DNA of 6,419 nt from Acidobacteriaceae bacterium. Its GTDB lineage: Bacteria > Acidobacteriota > Terriglobia > Terriglobales > Acidobacteriaceae. This document shows, one piece after another, positions 1 through 4,859 of this stretch. The position numbers were made by a program, and so were the translations under genes. The first letter of the stretch is position 1; the number at the start of each line of letters is the position of its first letter. The stretch spans positions 1-6,419 of the forward strand of contig PLHN01000428.1 in assembly GCA_003139975.1 (NCBI GenBank). Reading direction: 5' to 3'. The notes below the pieces were generated by a model that was not told the origin of the DNA, did no database searches, and saw only the letters and a program-made list of their open reading frames with translations.

Positions 1-159
1 GTCAAGGACTCAAAGAAGTACGCTGCGACGGGCGGCTGGGGGTACGGCCAATTCGATAAGGACGGCAAACCTGCCGACGCGGCGATGCTCAAAACCTGCT
101 TTCCCTGTCACGAGCCGATCCAAGCTCGCGACTTTGTCTTCACCCGTTACGCACCCTGA
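1..159 (+). CDS. Cytochrome P460-family protein, C-terminal fragment (5' end outside window)
   Basis: The reading frame is open from base 1 to a TGA at 157-159, giving 52 visible residues. They include a KYAATGGWGYGQF stretch, the c-type haem attachment motif CFPCH, and the ending DFVFTRYAP. This is the typical C-terminal end of small periplasmic cytochrome P460-family proteins, where CxxCH binds haem covalently. The fragment is closely similar to the C-terminus encoded at 672-827: VKDS, KYAATGGWG, DGKP, KTCFPCHE and VFTRYAP are shared, and most codon differences are silent. The two genes are therefore tandem paralogues, about 115 bp apart. The signal peptide and most of the P460 fold lie to the left of the window. 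The electron partner and substrate cannot be read from this piece. The family assignment is from recognition and is fairly secure; the physiological role (hydroxylamine, NO or general redox) is unknown. Confidence 0.85.
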   Translation, partial: VKDSKKYAATGGWGYGQFDKDGKPADAAMLKTCFPCHEPIQARDFVFTRYAP

Positions 160-273
160 TACAAAGAGTCGAAATCTCGGACGTCGAGGCTATGCTTGTC
201 AACTCACGAAGCCCGCCTGTGTCGTGCTGAAAGGTAGCAGTAACAATTTAGGTGAACGCATGGAGGAAAGAAC
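160..273 (+). other. Spacer between the tandem cytochrome genes
   Basis: These 114 bases separate the two P460-type genes. The only clear signal is the GGAGG ribosome site at 262-266, seven bases before ATG 274. A TTGTCA at 196-201 resembles a -35 box, but no convincing -10 box follows at 16-18 bp. An independent promoter is therefore not supported, and co-transcription with the upstream copy is possible. No terminator hairpin with a T-run is visible. Confidence 0.5.
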
Positions 274-827
274 ATGGCAAATCTGGGAACTTGGAAGGAT
301 GTAGATGTGAAACGGATCGCATCTTTGGTGATTACAGTCGTAGCGGTGGCTGGCGTTGTCGCCTTTTCGGCGCCCGCATCTGGACACGCGGATGGAGACC
401 CCGCCCCGGTCTTCGTTACCGAAATTCCTCACGGGTACCGCGACTGGCAGTGGATTTCCTCGGCCCATGAAGCAGGCAACCTCAACAGTTTAGGTGCCAT
501 CTTGGGCAACGATATAGCGATCAAGGCCTATCGCGAAGGGAAGCTCCCCTACCCGGACGGCACGATCATTGCTGCTTTGCATTACCATCACGTCCCATCG
601 GAGGAAAACAACAAAGTCTTTGGCCAGGCCCAATCTTCGTTCCTGGCGCTCCCACGAACATTCAGTTTATGGTCAAGGACTCGACTAAGTACGCCGCAAC
701 CGGAGGCTGGGGGTTCGCTCACTTTGCAGACGGCAAACCTGGGGACGCGGCGTTTATGAAAACCTGCTTCCCCTGCCACGAGAAGGCGAAAGCGAGCGAC
801 CTTGTCTTTACTCGTTATGCACCTTGA
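274..827 (+). pseudogene. Cytochrome P460-family c-type cytochrome, interrupted by a one-base frameshift
   Basis: The frame from ATG 274 encodes an N-terminal signal segment (IASLVITVVAVAGVVAFS, then SGHA as a possible cleavage region). It continues with the P460-type body FVTEIPHGYRDWQW, ISSAHEAGNL, GNDIAIKAYREGKLPYPDGT and PSEENNKVFGQAQS, then leaves the family pattern and stops at 757-759. From 636 the family sequence continues in the next frame (FVPGAPTNIQFMVKDS, KYAATGGWG, CFPCH, DLVFTRYAP) to TGA 825-827. Adding one T to the TT run at 636-637 restores a 184-residue protein with haem motif C165-H169. As read, the 161-residue product lacks the haem motif and should be non-functional. ATG 274 has GGAGG at 262-266. 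GTG 307 is an alternative start with GGAAGGA at 293-299; it would give a more compact signal peptide beginning MKRIASLV. The intact codon pattern after the break points to a sequencing error or a very recent mutation. The mature protein would be periplasmic. Confidence 0.85.
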
Positions 828-872
828 TGCTAAAAACTAGAGCAGAAAGGAACGAGACGATGACCAGGCTGC

Positions 873-901
873 CCCAGGTTTCGTGGTTTGCGAGACCTGG
901 G
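873..901. terminator. 11-bp hairpin between convergent genes, possible bidirectional terminator
   Basis: CCCAGGTTTCG (873-883) can pair with CGAGACCTGGG (891-901) around a 7-base loop. All 11 positions pair when one T-G wobble is allowed. The hairpin sits 46 bases after the cytochrome stop (827) and 34 bases beyond the stop of the convergent DUF3303 gene (935), where a shared terminator would be expected. Neither strand has a T-run after the stem, so intrinsic termination is uncertain. It could equally be an RNA 3'-end stabilising structure. Confidence 0.45.
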
Positions 902-934
902 ATTCCACTGCTTACAGCCCGGCCACCGTTCCTC

Positions 935-1249
935 TCACTTGCTAGTCAGTCCGTCGCGCCAGGCCATCACTTCGAGTTCGGCCCGGACTGCGTCCATGAC
1001 GGGAACTACTGGACGAGCCTCCATCGTGAATGCCGGGAGCATCGAACAAGACTTGTGGACCGTCAGCGGATCGTCGCAGTCCACCAGCAAGTACCCACCC
1101 CAATCGCCCACTCGCACTACGAAGAACTCGATCTTGAAATTTGCTGGCGCCTTCCACTGACCAAACACCTCCAGAATTCGCTTCTGCGCATTCTCGTACT
1201 CCGCCGGCGAACCTTGCGGGCGTTCATTCCAGCTAATCACGTATTTCAT
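935..1249 (-). CDS. DUF3303 family small protein
   Basis: A 104-residue protein starts at ATG 1249-1247 and ends at TGA 937-935. The start is chosen because an AGGAG site (1255-1259 on the complementary strand) lies five bases upstream and because the family begins MKYxxxW. The frame stays open upstream to 1426, but that extension has no family resemblance and would overlap the end of the gene behind it. Visible features are MKYVISWNERP (1-11), a predicted helix AEYENAQKRILEVFGQW (16-32), KIEFFVVRVGDWGGYLLVDCDD (39-60, a beta-strand, turn, beta-strand pattern) and VVPVMDA (81-87). This is the ferredoxin-like alpha/beta-barrel architecture of DUF3303. No signal peptide or membrane segment is present, so it should be cytoplasmic. 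The family's function is unknown and the neighbours give no clue. Its family members are about this length, so the gene looks intact. Confidence 0.8.
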   Translation of the reverse strand: MKYVISWNERPQGSPAEYENAQKRILEVFGQWKAPANFKIEFFVVRVGDWGGYLLVDCDDPLTVHKSCSMLPAFTMEARPVVPVMDAVRAELEVMAWRDGLTSK

Positions 1250-1254
1250 CGCAT

Positions 1255-1269
1255 CTCCTATTCGCGAAT
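1255..1269 (-). promoter_or_regulatory. Ribosome-binding site plus 10-bp palindrome before the DUF3303 gene
   Basis: AGGAG on the minus strand (1255-1259) is five bases from ATG 1249 and fixes that start. Directly upstream lies the perfect palindrome ATTCGCGAAT (1260-1269). It could be a small operator half-site or a short hairpin that affects ribosome access. A TGTAAT on the minus strand (1280-1285) resembles a -10 box but has no good -35 partner. The ribosome site is solid; a role for the palindrome is speculative. Confidence 0.5.
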
Positions 1270-1331
1270 GGTTGGACCGATTACAGCCGTTTGAGTCTAC
1301 TCCCTCGGCAGCGATAGGTGTCGGGCAAGAA

Positions 1332-1351
1332 CGGGCTGGGTTGGTGGCCCG
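1332..1351 (-). terminator. Weak hairpin just after the GT87 gene
   Basis: On the minus strand CGGGC (1351-1347) pairs with GCCCG (1336-1332) around a 10-base loop, beginning two bases after the stop codon of the membrane glycosyltransferase. The following minus-strand bases read TTCTTGCC, only partly T-rich. The position suits a terminator, but a 5-bp stem with a large loop is weak. Confidence 0.25.
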
Positions 1352-1352
1352 C

Positions 1353-2681
1353 TCACGCGTTGTGTTGGCTTGAGTGGGGCAGTAGTACTGCTGAACTAGC
1401 CAGGATCTCAGGCTTCTGCAGAACAAGCGCCGCGCCCACCAGCAGTCCCATATACCAAGGCACCAGTTGGATGCGTGACAGCGGCCAGATGCCGAACTGG
1501 GCGGCGAAACAAACGAAAGGCGCCAACCCGATTAACCAAGCCAGTGCCGCGCCCCACCGGTCACGTCCGTTCGCTGCCCTGGAATGCCGATCGCTGGCGA
1601 AGTGGAAGAGAACGACTAACGCGGGCGCGGCGAACACCCAATCGTGCAGGTAGAGGTAAGGCGACACAAGAAGTCCCAGCAAGACGGCGACTGCAAAACG
1701 AGCCTGCCAATCGCGCGGCAAAGACGGGCCGCCAGGCAAAACGCTTTGGCTGCGACGACAAACCGCGACTAGTAATACGAGCGATGCGATGCTCAGTGCC
1801 GTCAACCATGCGTGTGCCGCAAGACTGGTATCGTTTCCTAGCAGCACGGCAACCAGTCCACGCCAGTTCTGCATTGCCGTTGGCCAAAGGGAAAGCTCCC
1901 GGCCCATCGAACTGAAATTCGCGAGGAAGCGCAGGTACGCCGGAATCCAAAATCCCAGTTTTGCAAAGGATATCCCGAATACAAGCGCGGTCGATAGCAG
2001 GAAAGACGCCAGTGTGCGCCAACATCGCCACAGCCAGAGGGCCAGCAAAGGGAACACAAGGAGATGCGGTTTCAGCAAGCCCAGCACCAGCCAGCAGCCT
2101 GCCCGCGATGGTTTGCCGGCCTGCAGGGAAAGCATCATCTGAGCGAGACCTAACGTGCACACCAGTCCGAATTGGCCCCCAACGAGCGTCAGTTGGAGCG
2201 GCGTCCAGATCAAGAAAGCGACGAGAAGCGCTGCTCGTTGCCGCGGAGAAGTGGCGCCGTATCCGAGCAGTTGTTTCGCTGTCCACGCGGTAGCCAGCAA
2301 GTTGATTCCGGTCCACACCAGGAAAGCCCGGGACAATGACATTTTGCCCAGTGGTGCAAGCAGCACCGCTACGTATGCCGGATAGATGAAGGGCAGCATG
2401 TTGCGGCGATGGTACGGCAATATAGCTGCGTCCATCAGGGCGCGCTGCAGCCCGAAGTCATAGAGTTGAGCGCTGTGGCCGGACGCCACGGCTCGCGCAC
2501 CCACGTACACGCTGGAGAAGTCACGATTCCAGGCGAAGGCAATGACGCTCGGTTCTTTCACGAGGAACCGGAGCCAAAAGCTCATCGTCAAAACCAGGAG
2601 AGCAAGATAAGACCAGACCAGCCAACGCGGCAAAAGCTGGCGCACATTGCCATTTGCCTCGGTGGAATTTGGAGTCTGCAT
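1353..2681 (-). CDS. Integral membrane glycosyltransferase, GT87/DUF2029 family
   Basis: A polytopic membrane protein of 442 residues from ATG 2681-2679. GTG 2705 would give 450 residues, and neither start has a good ribosome site. The first membrane helix is LVWSYLALLVLTMSFWLRF (residues 21-39). It is followed by the family's periplasmic motif NRDFSSVYVGARAVASGH...LYDF (52-76) with D54, the proposed acidic catalytic or donor-site residue. FIYPAYVAVLLAPL (98-111), VGGQFGLV (167-174), GLLKPHLLVF (201-210) and SPYLYLHD (340-347) are further GT87 landmarks. About ten hydrophobic segments run through to the C-terminus. Family members use polyprenyl-phosphate-linked sugars to build envelope glycans (mannosyl or arabinofuranosyl transfer in actinobacteria). 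The sugar here is unknown. The gene stands alone, with no glycan cluster around it. It diverges from the M19 gene and lies upstream of the co-oriented DUF3303 gene, with about 100 bases between. Confidence 0.8.
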   Translation of the reverse strand: MQTPNSTEANGNVRQLLPRWLVWSYLALLVLTMSFWLRFLVKEPSVIAFAWNRDFSSVYVGARAVASGHSAQLYDFGLQRALMDAAILPYHRRNMLPFIYPAYVAVLLAPLGKMSLSRAFLVWTGINLLATAWTAKQLLGYGATSPRQRAALLVAFLIWTPLQLTLVGGQFGLVCTLGLAQMMLSLQAGKPSRAGCWLVLGLLKPHLLVFPLLALWLWRCWRTLASFLLSTALVFGISFAKLGFWIPAYLRFLANFSSMGRELSLWPTAMQNWRGLVAVLLGNDTSLAAHAWLTALSIASLVLLVAVCRRSQSVLPGGPSLPRDWQARFAVAVLLGLLVSPYLYLHDWVFAAPALVVLFHFASDRHSRAANGRDRWGAALAWLIGLAPFVCFAAQFGIWPLSRIQLVPWYMGLLVGAALVLQKPEILASSAVLLPHSSQHNA

Positions 2682-2705
2682 GCGGAGTGAACGCTGGCCA
2701 ACCAC

Positions 2706-2775
2706 TCAACGGGGAAGTATAACGCGGCAAGGTTCGGCCCCCCCTCATGCAGTACAATCCCGCAGGAGCATTCCT
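2706..2775. promoter_or_regulatory. Divergent intergenic region between the glycosyltransferase and the M19 gene
   Basis: This short spacer must carry signals for both directions. On the minus strand TATACT (2716-2721) matches five of six -10 bases and would place transcription start about 25-30 bases before ATG 2681, supporting that start over GTG 2705. On the plus strand TACAAT (2753-2758) also matches five of six -10 bases. Neither has a recognisable -35 hexamer. A run of seven C (2738-2744) lies between the two. These are weak matches, and no operator could be identified. Confidence 0.35.
2764..2768 (+). promoter_or_regulatory. Ribosome-binding site that sets a GTG start for the M19 gene
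   Basis: AGGAG ends seven bases before GTG 2776. The same frame is open upstream to an ATG at 2647, but that stretch overlaps the 5' end of the opposite-strand glycosyltransferase and shows no family similarity. Starting at GTG 2776 places a twin-arginine signal at the very N-terminus, so this site decides the start. Confidence 0.7.
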
Positions 2776-3885
2776 GTGCACCGTCGCGCGTTCAATCTCT
2801 CGCTTCTCAAAGCTTCTGCTGCTGCGTACTTTGCCCCACGCCTGGCCGCCCGAACCTTCGCGGGCGCTTTGCCCTCGTCGCTCTACGCGAAGGCGATTGT
2901 TATTGACTCGCTTTGCAACCCATTCACCCGCATGGATATTCTGCCCAGCGCTGAAGCGCTCGCTGCCGTGCGCCAATCCGGCATCACCGCCATTAACTAC
3001 ACCATCTCCGCGTCCGGATTCGAAGACACGACTAATATTCTCGCCAACCTGCAAGATCTCGTCGACCATTATCCCGACGCATTCTTAATCGTCCGCCGCT
3101 ATTCCGATATCGTCCGAGCAAAGGGTGAAAACAAGATCGGCATCATGCCCGGTTTCCAGGAGACCGCGTTTCTGGAAGAAGATGCGGATCGCATCGCGAC
3201 TTTCCGCCGGCTCGGGGTCCGCATCATGCAGCTCACCTATAACAATCGCAGCATCTTCGGCGATGGATGCCTTGAGCCCGGCAACGCCGGCTTGAGCAAA
3301 GCCGGGATCGCGGCCGTAAAGAAGATGAACGAGCTAGGCGTCGCCCTCGACTTAAGCCACAGCGGGTACCGCACCACATCCGACGGCATTGCGCAATCCG
3401 CCAAACCCGTGCTCATCACGCATTCCGGGTGCGCCGCCGTCTACGCGCATCCGCGGAGCAAACCCGATGAGATTCTCAGGGCGCTGGCGGATCGTGGCGG
3501 ATATTTCGGCGTCTATCTGATGCCTTATGTGGTCGCATCGCCGACTGTCCCCACGCGCGAGCACGTGCTCGATCACATCGTGCATGCCATCAATGTGTGC
3601 GGCGCCGATCACGTCGGCATAGGCTCCGACGGCGCCATCCAGAAAACGGTGCTGACGGCAGAGCAGAAAGCCGAATTCGATAAGGACATTGCCCGCCGCA
3701 AGCAATTGGGAATTGGCGCTCCCGGTGAAGATCGTTACCCGTATGTTCCCGATCTCAACGGCCCCGATCACATGCAAGTGATTGCCGAAGAACTGGGCAA
3801 GCGCGGCCAGCCCGCATCGGTAATCGAGAAAGTTTTGGGTACAAACTTCCAGCGCGTGATTGCGGAAATCTGGGGCACAGCCTAA
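2776..3885 (+). CDS. Tat-exported membrane-dipeptidase-like protein, peptidase family M19, atypical metal site
   Basis: The 369-residue protein starts at GTG 2776 and ends at TAA 3883-3885. The N-terminus HRRAFNLSLLKASAAA is a twin-arginine (Tat) type signal, so the folded enzyme should act outside the cytoplasm. The M19 TIM-barrel follows: AIVIDSLCNP (40-49), GIMPGFQETAFLEEDADRI (122-140), GVRIMQLTYNNRSIFGDGC (147-165), LDLSHSG with H195, ITHSGC with H216, HPR with R227, GIGSDG with D285, and a C-terminal LGTNFQRVI. H195, H216, R227 and D285 match the conserved beta-metal, substrate-binding and aspartate positions of renal dipeptidase. The canonical HxD of the first strand (IDGHxD) is L46 and N48 here, and the bridging Glu of GIEG is Q128. 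The family normally cleaves dipeptides with two zinc ions; activity here may differ or be lost. The barrel is otherwise undamaged. It is convergent with the deacetylase gene, ten bases between stops. Confidence 0.85.
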   Translation: MHRRAFNLSLLKASAAAYFAPRLAARTFAGALPSSLYAKAIVIDSLCNPFTRMDILPSAEALAAVRQSGITAINYTISASGFEDTTNILANLQDLVDHYPDAFLIVRRYSDIVRAKGENKIGIMPGFQETAFLEEDADRIATFRRLGVRIMQLTYNNRSIFGDGCLEPGNAGLSKAGIAAVKKMNELGVALDLSHSGYRTTSDGIAQSAKPVLITHSGCAAVYAHPRSKPDEILRALADRGGYFGVYLMPYVVASPTVPTREHVLDHIVHAINVCGADHVGIGSDGAIQKTVLTAEQKAEFDKDIARRKQLGIGAPGEDRYPYVPDLNGPDHMQVIAEELGKRGQPASVIEKVLGTNFQRVIAEIWGTA

Positions 3886-3895
3886 GGAGCGGTTG

Positions 3896-4702
3896 TCAGA
3901 TCGACTTCACCGGGATGGCCATCACATCATCCACCAGCCCAACTTCCTTTTGGACGAACGGCTCGGCGTAGGTGACGCCGCCCAGCATGCCGTAGAAGCG
4001 CGCCATGGATTCAATGCGGGCGCGAATTTCCTTTTGTGCGGGAAAAATGTCGCTGCCTGCCTGTTGGTCGGTGAATTGTGACTTGTAAGCCATCAGCGAA
4101 GCGAAGCGTGTTTCAAACTGGTCGGTGATATCGACGACGAAGGTTGGCCGCACATCGCGATAAAGACTGGCGTAAATGATCTTGAACGGACGGTGAGGCG
4201 CAAGGCCCGCCGCCCCGAAGTCATAGAAAGAGCGGCTGCCGCTCGCGGCCACTGGATGATCGAGGATCGGAAGCTTGGCCAGTCCCGCGAGAAAGCTGGC
4301 CTCGTAGCCGAGCACGGCCGCCGTGTAGTGATCGGGATGACGGCCTTCCCAGAAGGGAAGGATCAACACGCGCGGGCGCAGTTCGCGGAGCATACGCGCG
4401 ACCTTGAGGCGATTCTCCCAGGTGTTCTCGACGCGGCCGTCGGGAATATCGAGCGCGTGACGACAGGAGACTTTGAGAATCCGCGCAGCCGCCTCGGCTT
4501 CATGAGCGCGGTCGTCGGCGTTACCGCGCGTGCCCATCTCGCCCTGGGTCAGGTCGAGAATGCCGGTCCGGTATCCGCGCTCGGCCATCTTGAGCAGAGT
4601 TCCGCCGCAGGTTTGTTCCACGTCGTCGCGGTGCGCCGCGAGCGCGAGAATGTCGAGAGGAAGAGAAGCGTCGCGAGTCGTTGATCGTTGGTCGTCAGGC
4701 AT
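3896..4702 (-). CDS. bshB1: BshB1-like N-acetylglucosaminyl-malate deacetylase (LmbE/PIG-L family)
   Basis: A 268-residue cytoplasmic protein from ATG 4702-4700 to TGA 3898-3896. The family's zinc deacetylase motifs are present: AHRDD (H24, D26, D27) near the start of the Rossmann-like fold, CGGTLLKMAERGY (32-44), LDLTQGEMGTRG (49-60), and HPDH (122-125) giving the third zinc ligand. LDIPDGRVEN (84-93), RPTFVVDIT (185-193), MAYKSQF (204-210) and GVTYAEPF (242-249) are the signatures that separate BshB1 from other LmbE proteins. BshB1 removes the acetyl group from GlcNAc-malate to give GlcN-malate, the step before cysteine addition in bacillithiol synthesis. The usual AHPDD has R25 in place of proline; the ligands are kept. 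A longer linker (about 145-168) lies before the PHRPFK segment. The frame is open to TTG 4750, but that extension is only repeat sequence. bshA and bshC are not in the window. No strong ribosome site precedes the ATG. Confidence 0.87.
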   Translation of the reverse strand: MPDDQRSTTRDASLPLDILALAAHRDDVEQTCGGTLLKMAERGYRTGILDLTQGEMGTRGNADDRAHEAEAAARILKVSCRHALDIPDGRVENTWENRLKVARMLRELRPRVLILPFWEGRHPDHYTAAVLGYEASFLAGLAKLPILDHPVAASGSRSFYDFGAAGLAPHRPFKIIYASLYRDVRPTFVVDITDQFETRFASLMAYKSQFTDQQAGSDIFPAQKEIRARIESMARFYGMLGGVTYAEPFVQKEVGLVDDVMAIPVKSI

Positions 4703-4714
4703 GATTGGGAAATT

Positions 4715-4746
4715 GCGTAATTTCGTAATCGGATAATTTAGTAATC
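4715..4746. repeat. AT-rich 16-bp tandem repeat, two units, before the deacetylase gene
   Basis: GCGTAATTTCGTAATC (4715-4730) is followed directly by GGATAATTTAGTAATC (4731-4746), identical at 13 of 16 positions. The tract is strikingly AT-rich compared with its surroundings and ends 12 bases before ATG 4702. On the minus strand TTGAGA (4750-4745) resembles a -35 box, with TACGAA 17 bases on as a poor -10. The tract may therefore hold the gene's promoter. Similar taatt-type tandem repeats occur in acidobacterial spacers from memory; that is not verified here. Confidence 0.6.
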
Positions 4747-4759
4747 TCAAACTCTAGTG

Positions 4760-4844
4760 TGTCAGCGCGAGCTTAGCGAGGCGCTCTTATTCCCGGCACA
4801 CATGCTCGCGCGAGTCGGAGTCCCTCGCTACGCTCCGGATGACA
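4760..4844. repeat. Inverted-repeat intergenic element (REP/MITE-like), two 27-bp arms
   Basis: The left arm (4760-4786, plus) reads TGTCA, four variable bases, GAGCTTAGCGAGG, two variable bases, CTC. The right arm (4818-4844, minus) reads TGTCA, four variable bases, GAGCGTAGCGAGG, two variable bases, CTC. They agree at 21 of 27 positions, with mismatches almost confined to the variable gaps. The 31-base centre contains a perfect 10-bp palindrome CTCGCGCGAG (4805-4814). The element fills the spacer between the ABC permease stop (4860) and the deacetylase start (4702). It could fold into a long RNA hairpin in transcripts from the ABC genes. The right arm resembles a GTCATCCxGAGCGxAGCGAGG motif common in intergenic regions of several phyla (recalled, not searched). 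No coding sequence for a transposase is present. Confidence 0.7.
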
Positions 4845-4859
4845 GTTTACTGGATTCTC

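Noticed and set aside
176..188. Near-palindrome CTCGGACGTCGAG in the cytochrome spacer
   Set aside because: It is a short stem with an unpaired base and no loop of workable size. It is likely chance in GC-rich DNA.
1250..1426. Upstream extension of the DUF3303 frame
   Set aside because: The added 59 residues have no family resemblance and overlap the end of the glycosyltransferase gene. ATG 1249 has a clear ribosome site.
1475..2316. Long open frames on both strands inside the glycosyltransferase gene
   Set aside because: They are Arg/Ser/Ala-rich shadow translations of a GC-rich gene, with no recognisable domain. The 1353-2681 frame has clear membrane helices and GT87 motifs.
2738..2744. 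Run of seven C as a possible phase-variation tract
   Set aside because: A 7-bp tract is short for slipped-strand switching, and no credible -35/-10 pair brackets it. There is no sign of variability.
2647..2775. N-terminal extension of the M19 gene to ATG 2647
   Set aside because: It overlaps the opposite-strand glycosyltransferase start, has no ribosome site or family similarity, and would bury the Tat signal. GTG 2776 with AGGAG is better.
3352..3777. Minus-strand open frame within the M19 gene
   Set aside because: The plus-strand frame carries the conserved M19 motifs. The His/Arg/Gly-rich antisense product resembles no family.
4193..4684. Plus-strand open frame opposite the deacetylase
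   Set aside because: It is the complement of conserved BshB1 motifs. There is no ribosome site or family similarity.
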